Origin: Io17-Chloro-G2 sp965226915
Lineage (GTDB): Bacteria > Chloroflexota > Dehalococcoidia > Lucifugimonadales > UBA3495
Assembly: GCA_965226915.1 (NCBI GenBank)
Contig: CBDDEJ010000009.1
Location: 248,001-312,000, forward strand
Reading direction: 5' to 3'
Length of the DNA: 64,000 nt
The notes beneath the pieces are model-generated. The model saw nothing but the letters and a program-made list of their open reading frames with translations, was not told the DNA's origin and made no database searches. A program made the position numbers and the translations under genes. Of the stretch, positions 28,700-38,310 are shown in pieces (within the stretch, counting starts at the first letter, position 1; each line of letters begins with the position of its first letter).

Positions 28700-30334
28700 C
28701 TACTGCTCGCCCTGCGATTCGCGAACGTCGGAGGAGCCAGCGGACGTGCTACGCCGCCGGCCCTTGTACCTGCGTATCAGCCAGTAGCCTCCGCCTCCAA
28801 CGACCAGCCACGCAGGACTGAGTATGGCCACCCAGATGACTCCGATCAGTACCCCCTGACCAACCGCGGACAGGGTCCTCACAGCGGTCTTGCCCTGGTC
28901 GCTGAAGCTCAAACCCGTGATGACCCAGCCCGGCATCTCTCTAACCCTTACGTCGAGCGAGCTGGAGTCCTCCACAGTACCCGCCTCACTCTCGGCCGTT
29001 ATCGTAAGCGTCGCCTGATACGAGAAAGGCCGGTGGTGCTCATAGACATGAGTCGCTACGGCGGTGGTGATCCCCACTCCCAGCATTCCCGTGGCAAGCT
29101 CGGAGCCGTCGCCGAAGTCCCACCTGTACTCTACCTCGTTCAGACCCGGCGGCCGAGTGAAGGACCCACTGAACTCGACCTCCTCGCCCTCGTCCACAGC
29201 GATACTCTCGCCGGCGAAGACAACGATGTCGGGAATCCTGGTGACCTCGACCATCAGGATCGTATCGCCTTCGGCGGCACCCGCTTCGCCGCTGCCCTGT
29301 ATCTCGAACTGAACGATGTATGGCGAGTCCTCTTCGTCTGTGTACCTATGGGTCACAGTCGCCGCGACCCGGGTATCTTCTTTCTCCGTTGGCGCCGTCT
29401 GATGGCCGCGAATGCTCTCACCGTCACCGAAGTCCCACGTGTAGCTGAAGTCCTCGATCCCCTCGGGCGGCTTGAAAAAGGCACGGAACCTGACCCTCTC
29501 GCCGACACCGGTCGTCTTGTCTGCTATCTCCTCCACCGCCATGTCAACTGGCTCAAGCTCTAAGTTGACGCTCACCAGCTAAAACGCCGAAGTCTCCTCA
29601 AGAAGCTTGATCTTACCCTGCAGGCGCTCAACCTCTTCCAGGACTCCGGTCAAGGTCTGCTGGACCTTCAAAGCGGCCTCGACGGTCTCGGCGCGCCCCA
29701 ATAGCTTGAGCAGCGCCTCTTCCGTGGCCTCCTGATTGTCCAGCCGCGCCCTCAGGTCGAAGTACTCATCGGTCACGTCTCGGCTGTCAGAGACCTCCGC
29801 TTTGACCTCGACGGCCATCTCCCTCAGACGCGCGGTCGCCTTATCCAGGGCTTCAGCCGGAACACGGAAGGAGATGAACCCACGGTGCTTCTCGAATCGA
29901 TTGGTGGATACGACCCAACCGCCCAGTTCTCTGGCCAGCGCCGTGATCCGGTCCATGGAGCCCTGCACGTCCGTCACCACGATCGTAGCCTCGACAGTGC
30001 GGACGATGATTCGTTCCTGATTCACCAGCTGAGCGTGTATCTCCGACGAAGCCTCGATATCGGCCGGTGCAGCGGCAGGGGCCGCCAGCACCGCCATGGC
30101 CTCCTCCACGACTACTTCCCTAGGGGCGGCAGCAGCACCTGCAGCAGCAGCGGCTCCGGCCCCCAGCTCACCTGGCGCACCCGGCACACCCGGCGCACCC
30201 GGATGCCCAGCAGATTCGTCACTGCTGGGAAGCAAATCCCATCCTGTGGATTCGTCCGAGCCACCGCACGCGGTCACAGCCAGCAGTGCGACGAGCATAA
30301 TTGGGATTGGGAATCGGCTAATTCTCAAAAGCAT
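28700..30334 (-). pseudogene. DUF4349 lipoprotein with PKD repeats, split by one amber stop
   Basis: ATG 30334 with GGGAGGT 9 bases upstream; signal peptide ending in lipobox LLAVTAC. A collagen-like linker (GHPGAPGVPGAPGELGAG) and an Ala-rich stretch precede a DUF4349 domain (DVTDEYFDLRARLDNQEAT, LEEVERLQGKIKLLEETSAF). A TAG at 29579-29581 interrupts; the same frame continues LVSVNLELEPVDM, then two PKD domains, each with a YTWDFGDGES or YRWDFGDGSE signature, a transmembrane helix near the end, and a basic tail. Together this is one 544-codon, envelope-anchored protein. Possibly two proteins are now made, the second from GTG 29575. Confidence 0.8.
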
Positions 30335-30358
30335 GGTCCAGCGACCTCCCTCTAGCAA

Positions 30359-30919
30359 TGACCGTTTCAGATGCGTTCCATAGTGTAAGACGAAAGAATC
30401 ACGCGATTTGTTCCCTCACCAATCGCGGATAGGGTCCTCACAGCGGCATCTGCCCGCAGCAGGGAGGAGGCCATGTCGGAATGACTTCAGGCGAGAGAAT
30501 TAGCCAACTCCACGATGTTGCCCGACCTGGGGGAGCTACGCAAGGGCCTACGGCTAGTAGACGATCTCCAGACCGATCCGCCGATCTTCACCGGCCGTAC
30601 GTCGAGCAACACGCCCAGCGCAAACGACGGCCGTAGCTCCTCGCACTCAAGGACGACGGCTCGCGGTCCTAGTCGGATACCAAGAGGACCGGGGTTATCT
30701 GCACAGGGTGTCAGTAGAGCGTCGTTTCCGGACTTCCTTTGGAAATTACAAACCTTAGAACTGGTGGTCGCGTTGTAGGGCGCTGCATATGCCGGCGCAC
30801 GCCGATTAACCGATATTCGCAATGAGCGACGCCCCAGGGACGGGCGAGCAGCGGGAGGGCATTGTCAAAAGTTCTTGAAAACAGGTCCGCGGCCGACGTC
30901 TCCCGCTTCGTCATCCGGA
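30359..30919. other. Gene-poor stretch with a recombinase-tail sequence
   Basis: Bases 30417-30446 repeat part of the 3' end of the PKD gene (CAGGGTCCTCACAGCGG-like), a small remnant. Minus-strand 30487-30822 is open (KIGGSVWRSSTSRRPLR) without a known family. At 30743-30778 the plus strand reads KLQTLELVVAL-stop, one of the GGP-type tails described in the findings. Confidence 0.4.
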
Positions 30920-31312
30920 CTAGACTATGGAGTCCCGGTCAACCAGCGTTTCGGCCCTGGTGCGGTCGTCGGCGGATAGGGCGACGGTGGTGTAGCCGTG
31001 GTGGCGGGCCAAGATATGTAGGCTTTGTATGTTGACGCCGGTGTCCTTGAACCTCTGCGCGACTTTAGCAAGGGCTCCAGGCTCGTCGGGGAGTTGGAGG
31101 ATTAGCGCTTCGTCGGTGACCACCTTGAAACCGGCGTCGGTTAGCGCTCGTAGAGCAGCGTCATTGTCGTCGGTCGTCAGGGTAACGACGCCGTTTTCCC
31201 CGGGGCCTTGAGCGGTCATAGTCTCGATATTGATGTCGTTATCAGCCATTACGCGGCTGATATCCGCAATGACCCCCACTTCGTTGTTGGCCATGATGAT
31301 GATTCGGTTCAT
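30920..31312 (-). CDS. Tandem ACT-domain protein
   Basis: 130 aa made of two ACT domains: MNRIIIMANNEVGVIADISR at the start and ILQLPDEPGALAKVAQRFKD in the second half. ACT domains bind amino acids and regulate enzymes. It starts 29 bp downstream of the histidine decarboxylase on the same strand, so the likely role is sensing an amino acid (perhaps histidine) for that enzyme; this pairing is inference. Confidence 0.8.
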   Translation of the reverse strand: MNRIIIMANNEVGVIADISRVMADNDINIETMTAQGPGENGVVTLTTDDNDAALRALTDAGFKVVTDEALILQLPDEPGALAKVAQRFKDTGVNIQSLHILARHHGYTTVALSADDRTRAETLVDRDSIV

Positions 31313-31341
31313 CCAGCGATCCTCCTCAGTCCTGCTTCCGG

Positions 31342-32457
31342 CTAATTTTGCTTGAGACAGTCGTCAACTACCGCATCGATGGTCTCGCGGGTGACGTGGG
31401 GCATTGTGATGACGTGGGCGATGTCGCCGTAGGGAGCGAGTTGCCACTTGCGGACTACTTCCGCCGCCGGTTTCGGGAGTACTACGGTGACCGAGTTTTT
31501 ATTGCGCCATGCGGGGATGCCGTTGTCATTGAAGCGGTGGACGGCATAGTCAGCAACCTCGAGGCATTCCCTGACCATGTTCCTGAACCCTTCCAGCCCG
31601 CAGCTTTCGAAGGCGTACCACAGCATGAGGGGCGTCAGGGCGTTGCGCGACCCCGTAAGCGTAGTATCCAGTACGCCCACGTACTCGATGGACCGCGCGA
31701 TACGCGCTACGTGCTTGCGCCGGGTCAGTGCGACGCCGCAGGGTATCGGCGAGCCGATCATTTTATGCCCGCTAATGGCGACGCTGTCGAATCCGAAGTC
31801 AAACCCGAAGGGCTGTGGCTCTTCCACGAATGGCAGGATCATACCGCTGAGGGCGGCGTCGGCGTGAAGGTAGGATTGGGTAATCGCCAGGTCGTCCAGG
31901 ATGGCGCGCACCTTCGCCACGTCATCCACGGCGCCCTTCATAGTGGTGCCTATGTTCGCCACGAAAACGACCGGCGCGTCCCGATTGATTCGGATGGTCT
32001 CGTAGAGGTCATCGTAGTCAATCTCGCCGTGGTCTTGACTCCTTATCATAATATTGCGCGCTTTCAGCACGCTCAATATCTTGACAACGCTGTAGTGGGT
32101 GTCCTGGGAAAAGTAGACCACGCCGTCGGGGAAGAGCTCGCGCCCCAGGTACAGGCCGTACATATTGCCCTCGGTCCCGCCGGAGGTGACGTAGCCCCAT
32201 GCCTCCTCCCGGGCCAAGCGCATCATGTCAGCGAAATGCCCGATGACTTCGCGCTCTATCTCGTGGGTGTTGCTGCGGAAATTGCTGTCGTGAAAAGGGT
32301 CTCCGACGTTGTTGGCGCAATATTGCAGAAAGGGGAGCAGTTCGGAGTAGTCGAAGTTTTGATTGCAGGGATAGCCTACCTGATGTTGACTCAACGATTC
32401 AAAGTCACGCAGCAGAGCCCCCAGACGCGCCTGGGCTTTCTCACCTGGACTGTTCAT
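31342..32457 (-). CDS. hdc: Histidine decarboxylase (PLP-dependent)
   Basis: 371 aa, the usual length of bacterial PLP histidine decarboxylases. Family features: HQVGYPCNQNFDYSELLPF near the start, VTSGGTEGNMYGLYLGRE, the PLP-contacting HADAALSGMILPF, and the Schiff-base lysine K232 in SGHKMIGSP. It converts histidine to histamine and CO2. No histidine/histamine antiporter is adjacent. Intact, with an ACT-domain gene following in the same direction. Confidence 0.85.
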   Translation of the reverse strand: MNSPGEKAQARLGALLRDFESLSQHQVGYPCNQNFDYSELLPFLQYCANNVGDPFHDSNFRSNTHEIEREVIGHFADMMRLAREEAWGYVTSGGTEGNMYGLYLGRELFPDGVVYFSQDTHYSVVKILSVLKARNIMIRSQDHGEIDYDDLYETIRINRDAPVVFVANIGTTMKGAVDDVAKVRAILDDLAITQSYLHADAALSGMILPFVEEPQPFGFDFGFDSVAISGHKMIGSPIPCGVALTRRKHVARIARSIEYVGVLDTTLTGSRNALTPLMLWYAFESCGLEGFRNMVRECLEVADYAVHRFNDNGIPAWRNKNSVTVVLPKPAAEVVRKWQLAPYGDIAHVITMPHVTRETIDAVVDDCLKQN

Positions 32458-32654
32458 TACGCCTCGCCCCCGGAAAAGCTTGACTCATTGTGAATTTGCT
32501 CCTTCTCCTATGCCGCATGACAGCCCGGTTATAACCAAGAAAGCCGGGCACAAGTTGTTCTCGATCCTTCGCCAGTTCATCCAAGGCCCCTTGTTCCCCC
32601 ATCGTGAGGCGCACCCATTCCGCTGGCTGGTACATAGATTGGAGCGGGTTCTAC

Positions 32655-32849
32655 TCATTGCGAAAAAAGATCAAAGCCGACGAGGCGAAACTCGTCGCTG
32701 AAACCGGATGGAACCTGCCACTCTGAATCAACTGGTATTGTGAAGGTGGTTCCGGTGCTCGCCGGAGGCTCAACATCGGTAGGGCCTCCACAGGCGACGA
32801 CAATCAGGACGACGATGAACGTTGCTATCGATGGTTTAATTCTGTACAT
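32655..32849 (-). CDS. Small lipoprotein of unknown function
   Basis: 64 aa. The N-terminal signal MYRIKPSIATFIVVLIVVAC ends in a lipobox cysteine, followed by GGPTDVEPPASTGTTF and a short soluble part. It could be intact or the start of a longer gene. It lies between the decarboxylase and the IS3 element. No family recognised. Confidence 0.5.
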   Translation of the reverse strand: MYRIKPSIATFIVVLIVVACGGPTDVEPPASTGTTFTIPVDSEWQVPSGFSDEFRLVGFDLFSQ

Positions 32850-32931
32850 GCACGAGCACCACTACATTTGTAACAGACATTAGGCTCCTAGAGAAGAGGT
32901 CCCTCTAGTACCGTTAAGGTGGACCCAATGA

Positions 32932-33867
32932 TTAAGACAGCCTGAGGGCTAAATTAAGAGAGTCTCCCGCCCCTACGCTAGGTTTCACCAAGCCCGATGT
33001 CAGCCCTGGTTCTTGAGCTGCTACCCTCTTTTCTGCCTGGCCCTTTTGGTACACCTGTGCTGGGGTTCGATAGCCCAAAGACTGGTGAGGTCTCCGCCGG
33101 TTGTAGAACTCCAGGTAAGCGTTGATCCCAACTCGGGCTTCTGCGACAGTCTGGTATGCCTTCAGATACACCTCCTCATACTTGATGCTCCGCCACAACC
33201 GCTCCACAAAGATGTTGTCCAGGTACCTACCTTTACCATCCATGCTGACCCGAATGCCCCGCTCCTCCAACGTCTGGGTAAAGGCATCACTGGTGAACTG
33301 TGCCCCCTGGTCCGTGTTAAAGACCTCCGGCCGTCCCTTGCCCAATGCTGCCTCCAACGCCGTCACACAGAAGTCCGTGTCCATGGTGTTGGAGAGCTTC
33401 CAGGCCAGCACATGCCGGCTGTGCCAGTCCATGATGGCCACCAGGTACAGGAAGCCCTGAGCCATGGGAATGTAGGTAATGTCCGCCGCCCAGACCTGGT
33501 CGACCCGATTAACATCCACTCCCTTCAGCAGGTAGGGATAGACCCGATGTCCCGGAGCTGGCTTGCTAGTGTTGGGACGCCGATAGATGGCTTCCAGGCC
33601 CATCAACCGCATCAGCCTTCGAACCTTGCTTCGGCTCACTAGGTAGCCCTCTGCCAGCAGCCAGGCCTTCATCCTCCTGGAACCGTAGAAGGGCGTCTTC
33701 AAATACTGACGGTCCATCCGAGCCATCAACTCCAGGTCTTCTGCTCTGGTCGAGACTGGCCGGTAGTACACTGAGGCTCGGCTGATGTTCAGCAGTGTAC
33801 ACTGACGGACCAGGGACAGTTGCTTATGGCCTCGGTCGATCATGGCCTGCCGCAGGCTGCGATTCAT
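32932..33867 (-). CDS. IS3-family transposase OrfB
   Basis: 311 aa. HTH_21-like region SRRMKAWLLAEGYLVSRSKV, then the rve core with Asp in VWAADITYIPM, Asp in VFNTDQGAQFTS and Glu in DNIFVERLWRSIKYEEVY; C-terminal YNRRRPHQSLGYRTP. It overlaps OrfA by 4 bp (ATGA), the layout that IS3 elements use for frameshifting or coupled translation. Confidence 0.93.
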   Translation of the reverse strand: MNRSLRQAMIDRGHKQLSLVRQCTLLNISRASVYYRPVSTRAEDLELMARMDRQYLKTPFYGSRRMKAWLLAEGYLVSRSKVRRLMRLMGLEAIYRRPNTSKPAPGHRVYPYLLKGVDVNRVDQVWAADITYIPMAQGFLYLVAIMDWHSRHVLAWKLSNTMDTDFCVTALEAALGKGRPEVFNTDQGAQFTSDAFTQTLEERGIRVSMDGKGRYLDNIFVERLWRSIKYEEVYLKAYQTVAEARVGINAYLEFYNRRRPHQSLGYRTPAQVYQKGQAEKRVAAQEPGLTSGLVKPSVGAGDSLNLALRLS

Positions 33868-34148
33868 AGACCGGACCTTTCCGACAAAAAATCGCGTTCC
33901 ACCTTCAGCTGGCCGATGTGCCGGTAGAGTTGGTCAATTTGAGCTTCTTTGGCCTTTTCCTGGGATTTATGGTTGTCGGCAAATAGCTCCGGAGCTCCTT
34001 CTAACAGGGCCCTTTTCCAAGCGTGAATCTGGCTGGGATGGACCTCAAATCGGCTGGCCAACTGGGCGATGGTCTCTTCCCCTTGAAGAGCGGCCAGGGC
34101 CACCTTGGCCTTGAACGCTGGGCTGTGTTTCTTCCTCGTCTGCCTCAT
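33864..34148 (-). CDS. IS3-family transposase OrfA
   Basis: 94 aa with the HTH_Tnp_1 domain (KKHSPAFKAKVALAALQGEE, LASRFEVHPSQIHAWKRALL) and a coiled C-terminal part (AKEAQIDQLYRHIGQLKVER). It binds the IS ends together with OrfB. Confidence 0.93.
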   Translation of the reverse strand: MRQTRKKHSPAFKAKVALAALQGEETIAQLASRFEVHPSQIHAWKRALLEGAPELFADNHKSQEKAKEAQIDQLYRHIGQLKVERDFLSERSGL

Positions 34149-34235
34149 GTCCTTCTCCTCCCCAACAGCAACCGCTGCCGGTATTTTAGGAGCTGGACTC
34201 TCTCTTAGCCACCTGTCTAGTTTTTGGGTACCACC

Positions 34236-34670
34236 TCACCCGTCCTTATACAGCAGGCTCGCCATCGCCCTCTTAGCCGTGGCTCTAATGAGTCGGTTGG
34301 TCCAGTGTCCGCTGTATTCGTAGGGCTTCGCAGCGGCATCTTCCGGCAACCCGTTCAGGAGGGCCCACATATCCCTCTGTGGGTTGGCTTTCGTGAGAGT
34401 CTTCAGGAACTGCTCTGGAGACACCTTGTCGTGGGTGTAGAGGGGGCCGAAGGTCCGGGAGTGGTCGGTCTGTTCGCCCCGGTTCCACTGGAGCCGCGGA
34501 TGCCTTACCCGTTCCTCCTCTTCCTCCATCTCCTGGATGGGTAGGTCTGCCAAGTCTTCGGGATCCATGCCCAGGGCAGTCTCGCTGGTAGGGTTGTTCA
34601 GTCTCTCGGCACTGGCGTAGTTGTATGCTTCGGCTGTCTGGGTTGCGGCCTGTCTTCGACGGGGAGGCAT
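34236..34670 (-). pseudogene. Site-specific DNA methyltransferase, N-terminal fragment
   Basis: 144 residues starting MPPRRRQAATQTAEAYNYAS and carrying RLNNPTSETALGMDPEDL, a sequence style seen at the start of large type III-like adenine methyltransferases that accompany helicase-nucleases of this kind. The catalytic DPPY/FxGxG motifs are absent because the gene ends at the IS3 boundary, the stop being formed at the junction. It is third in the operon with DUF2513 and the helicase-nuclease. Confidence 0.6.
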
Positions 34671-34706
34671 TCTGCTTCTCCTAAATTCGATCTCTATTTG
34701 AACTGT

Positions 34707-35138
34707 TCATCCCGTAATGTAGCTCAGCCCGACATCCTTGACGGTGCTCAGGGCCCAGGGTAGACCTTTCTCTGTGAGGAAGGTCCTGATTTTGCTTCTC
34801 GCATCCTCGTTGCGGACTGTTTCGAGGAACTTGTGTCCGTCGTAGGTCAGAGTCATTGGAAAGGCGATGATCCTGTGCTTGTATTCGATCCTGGAGTCAC
34901 GAGCTACTGTCGTTCCTTCCGCGATATAGCGGTATGGGTCTGCCAAGGTCATGCTCTTGTTGGAGGGAGGCCATATCTCTATCAGCCCAGCCTGCGACAA
35001 CATCAGACAGTGGTAACTGTAATTCTCGTCCTCTGGTTCAGTCCCATCCAGCAGTTGATCTTCTGCTTCGATCACGGACTTTTCGGAGTTCTCTATCGCC
35101 TCCATGATTCGTGTGGCGAAGTCTATGTCCAGTTTCAT
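34707..35138 (-). CDS. DUF2513-family protein
   Basis: 143 aa beginning MKLDIDFATRIMEAIENSE, with YHCLMLSQAGLIEIW and MTLTYDGHKFLETVRNED, the core pattern of DUF2513, a small winged-helix-like family common in phages and islands. It lies 9 bp after the helicase-nuclease and 36 bp before the methyltransferase, so it is part of that operon. Its role is unknown; a regulator or specificity helper is a guess. Confidence 0.75.
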   Translation of the reverse strand: MKLDIDFATRIMEAIENSEKSVIEAEDQLLDGTEPEDENYSYHCLMLSQAGLIEIWPPSNKSMTLADPYRYIAEGTTVARDSRIEYKHRIIAFPMTLTYDGHKFLETVRNEDARSKIRTFLTEKGLPWALSTVKDVGLSYITG

Positions 35139-35221
35139 TCCGTTGTCCTAGTTCGTTTGAAGCAGGTTATCAGAGGAGTGTTTCTCGATCACCTCAAGAA
35201 TCCTCTCCTTGGCCTGCAGCA

Positions 35222-35400
35222 CTAGAAACTCGGACGGAAACCCCGATTCTCTCCAAGCTGCCGTTTTCTTAGCGACGATTGTCGATGCAACAGTGGGTTC
35301 TTGAACCGTATTACAGACACTATCATGCCACATAAGACTATAATACGTCTGTCTGGCGTAGCGCGAAACCCGGCCAATGGCTTTCCGGCCAGACCTCTAG
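35222..35400 (+). mobile_element. MITE A copy 9
   Basis: 179 bp, TCCAAGCTGCCG subtype, inserted near the 3' end of the helicase-nuclease gene; CTAG on both sides and no MITE B. Confidence 0.9.
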
Positions 35401-36429
35401 AGCTTCGCTGTCCAGATACAGGTAGGTCCAAAGCTTACCCGCTTGGATGCCGTATTCCGGGTGCCGGTTGACCGCCGGCACCCAGTATTCCTGGGCCCAC
35501 CTTCTCTTGATTGGGTCGTATTCCCGCACCAGCCCCTTCGTCTCGATGACGATGTTGAGCTCCAGCCCCTCTTGGATGGACACCACTGCCACCAAGTCGG
35601 GAAAGTACCTCTTCTGCTGTCTGTCCACCACGTAGGGGATGGACCAATTCAGTCCCTTGTTCCTGGCCCACCGGGTTATCTCCGACATCTCGTCCAGGTG
35701 CTGTGCGGGCGACCTCCCAGGAGGAGTCGCAGTCCGCATATGTGATCTCTGATTTCTTCGTGGGCCCGTACACCCTTTCAGGGTTATTCCCGATGTCGTA
35801 CAGCCTGAGCAAGCCGGTGTGCGACCAGGGGGCTATTGCCGACCCCTCTGCTTCCATCTGGACGCCGGACCTGTCGGGCTTTATCACTTGGATGTTCCTG
35901 TGGAGCCACTCACTGGCACTGAGGACCGCCATCTCGTCGCTGGGCCACCGGTCCTGGTTTTCCGGTCCGGTCAGGTACCCCTTCTGACGGTATTCTTCAC
36001 TGGCGTTCACCGTCTGGCTGAAGAGTCGCGCCAACTGGATGACGGGCGCGTCGTCGTCCCCGCCCCGGGCCTGTTCTTCGGTCTCAAGCTCGATTCTCTT
36101 CACCACGGTGCTGGCGGCGAGATAGCTGAATCTCTTGGCTGTAACCGGAGGTTCTCCCTGGAACCGGGCAGTCAGGCCCGCGGTGGGTTCCACGTTGATT
36201 CTTTCCGAGATGTGTGCCGGGACCTCGTGGCCCTCGTCCGGCCCTTCGGGCTTGGTCCGGACTTCAACCGGTCTGTTGCCGCCGGTGCGTCTGAGTTGGA
36301 CGACGTTGGGCCATTCCACTCTCAGGTGTCTGCGGTTCGGGTCGGGCTCGACCATAACCGGCGGAAACCTTTTCTTCTCCTTCTTGTCCGGGTCGGGGTC
36401 AGGTTCGCCGTACTGTGGAAATGGAATTC

Positions 36430-38310
36430 CTAGAAGTCTGGCCGAAAAGTGCACTGACCTCGACTGTTCCGATATAATTGTCAGGATAATTTAATGGGTG
36501 TGGGAGGCAGGGGATGCTGGGAAAACGCTCTAAACAGCTGGGGTTCCTGGAAGCGGACCATCTCTACCTGGACTATGTGGGCCGCGGCTCCTTCTACGGC
36601 TTCCTGGCCTCCCTGCGGGGTCAGCTATTTCGAGACGAAGACTTCGCCGAACTGTATTGCCCGGACAATGGCCGGGATAGCGTGGCGCCCAGTCTGGTGG
36701 CCACCGCGCTGTTGTTGCAAGCCTACGACAAAGTGAGCGACCTGGAAGCCAAGCAGAGGGCGGACTTCGATATCCGGTGGAAGGTGGCGTTGGGGATTGA
36801 GGTGGAGGACCGTCCCTTTGCCAAGAGCACCCTGCAACTGTTTCGAGCCCAGCTGATCCTCCACGACCGGGTGCGGGCCGTCTTTCAGCGCAGCCTCCAA
36901 TTCGCCCGGCAGACCGGCTGCCTGAAAGGACGGCGGATGAAGGTGGCGGTGGACACCACCTACATTCTGGGCCGGGGAGCGGTCAAGGACACCTACAACC
37001 TGCTGGCCGACGGCATCGTCCAGGTGGTCCGGGCACTGGCCCAACTGGATGGGACCCGGGCCGAGGAGTGGGCCTTGAGACACGGCCTGGAGCTTTACTT
37101 TGGCTCCAGTGTGAAGGGAGAGGCGGGGATTGACTGGGACAACAAGAAAGAGCGGCAAGCCTTACTGCAGAAGATAGTAGCCGATGCTGACCTGGTATTG
37201 GAACTGGCCCGTCAGGCCCAAGGTAGATTTCCCGCAGATAGTCCTGAGCGCCAGGCTATTGGAGAAGCAGCGGAACTCTTGGGGCAACTCCTCTTGCAAG
37301 ATGTGGAACGGCAGGAGGATGGTCCGGCCCTGAAGGATGGCGTAAGCCGGGACCGGGTCCCTTCGGCGCACGACCCGGAGATGCGCCATGGGCGCAAAAG
37401 CAGCAGCAAACGCTTCGACGGACATAAGGCTGCCGTGGTGGTGAATACCGATTCCCAACTGGTGACCGCGGTAGATATCCTGCCCGGCAATGCCGGTGAC
37501 AACACCGGAGTCCTGGAACTGGTGGAGCAGAGTGAAGAGAACACGGGCATAGCTGTGGAGGAGACCATTGGGGATGCGGCCTATGGGGATGGCGGGACGC
37601 GGCAGGCCTTTGCCGATGCCGGTCGGACGCTAATAGCCAAGGTGCCGGGTCGTCCCAGAAAAGACCACTTCCCCAAAGAGGACTTCCAGATCGACCTGGC
37701 GGCCGGCACCGTCACCTGCCCAGCCGGTAATGTTACCCACACCTTGCGGACCTTTGGCACCCGGACCAACCGGTTGGGTCAGACCTATCCGGTCCAGAGT
37801 TTTCAATTCGACCCGGCGGTCTGTGGCGTATGCTCCCTGCGGTCCCAGTGCGTGGCAGCTGGAGAGGGCAAAGGCCGTACGGTGACTCTCCATCCCCAAG
37901 AGGCGCTCCTGCAACAAGCCCGGGCCTTCCAGAAAAGTGAGAGCTTCGCCGAATACCGCAGCCGGCGGCAGGTGGTCGAGCATCGCCTGGCTCGGCTGGT
38001 GCAACTGGGGGTCCGCCAATCTCGCTACTTTGGTCGGGCCAAGACCCTCTTTCAGCTACTCCTGGCAGCCACGGTGGCCAACCTGACCCTGGTGGCTACC
38101 AGGATGGGGATGATGTCCCAGGCTTCAGGCTCCTCCCCCAATAAAACAGAGAATAGACCGGACCGGCTCGCCGCCGGGTCGCCCATCGTTACTGCCCAAT
38201 TCATATTGGCCGCGGCCAGATGGGTCGCCCTTAGTCTCAGACTTGGCCCAGTCCACTGGTTATCCTCCACCTCATCTCGTCACAGCAGGGCTTTTCAGCC
38301 GGGCTTCTAG
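36430..38310 (+). mobile_element. IS1182-family insertion sequence, complete
   Basis: 1881 bp including both CTAG copies. Ends: GAAGTCTGGCCGAAAAG on the left and, in complement, GAAGCCCGGCTGAAAAG on the right. The CTAG duplication is proven by the restored reading of the host gene. Its left end matches the right end of MITE A at 14 of 16 positions, so it is the likely source of transposase for MITE A. Confidence 0.9.
36514..38310 (+). CDS. IS1182-family transposase
   Basis: 598 aa. N-terminal LGFLEADHLYLDYVGRGSFY and DUF772-like region (SLVATALLLQAYDKVSDLEA); catalytic core with Asp in MKVAVDTTYILGRGAV and Asp in IGDAAYGDGGTRQAF; then a Cys-rich CGVCSLRSQCVA insert and the C-terminal SRRQVVEHRLARLVQLGVRQ with the acidic residue. 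The stop codon is the TAG of the right-hand CTAG, so the last ~50 residues read through the IS end. No frameshift seen; it appears functional. Confidence 0.9.
   Translation: MLGKRSKQLGFLEADHLYLDYVGRGSFYGFLASLRGQLFRDEDFAELYCPDNGRDSVAPSLVATALLLQAYDKVSDLEAKQRADFDIRWKVALGIEVEDRPFAKSTLQLFRAQLILHDRVRAVFQRSLQFARQTGCLKGRRMKVAVDTTYILGRGAVKDTYNLLADGIVQVVRALAQLDGTRAEEWALRHGLELYFGSSVKGEAGIDWDNKKERQALLQKIVADADLVLELARQAQGRFPADSPERQAIGEAAELLGQLLLQDVERQEDGPALKDGVSRDRVPSAHDPEMRHGRKSSSKRFDGHKAAVVVNTDSQLVTAVDILPGNAGDNTGVLELVEQSEENTGIAVEETIGDAAYGDGGTRQAFADAGRTLIAKVPGRPRKDHFPKEDFQIDLAAGTVTCPAGNVTHTLRTFGTRTNRLGQTYPVQSFQFDPAVCGVCSLRSQCVAAGEGKGRTVTLHPQEALLQQARAFQKSESFAEYRSRRQVVEHRLARLVQLGVRQSRYFGRAKTLFQLLLAATVANLTLVATRMGMMSQASGSSPNKTENRPDRLAAGSPIVTAQFILAAARWVALSLRLGPVHWLSSTSSRHSRAFQPGF

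Larger units (their letters stand above)
32915..34238 (-). mobile_element. IS3-family element, copy 1
   Basis: 1324 bp, identical in both predicted proteins to copy 2 at 49074. Ends are TGAGGTGGTACCC and the complement of TAAGGTGGACCC. The flanks (CCGT / CCCG) do not form a clean duplication. It adjoins the truncated methyltransferase gene, which has no continuation on the far side, so an IS-linked deletion is likely. Confidence 0.9.

Noticed and set aside
31348..32493. Plus-strand frame of 381 codons over the histidine decarboxylase
   Set aside because: Antisense of a gene with all family motifs; no family motifs on the plus strand.
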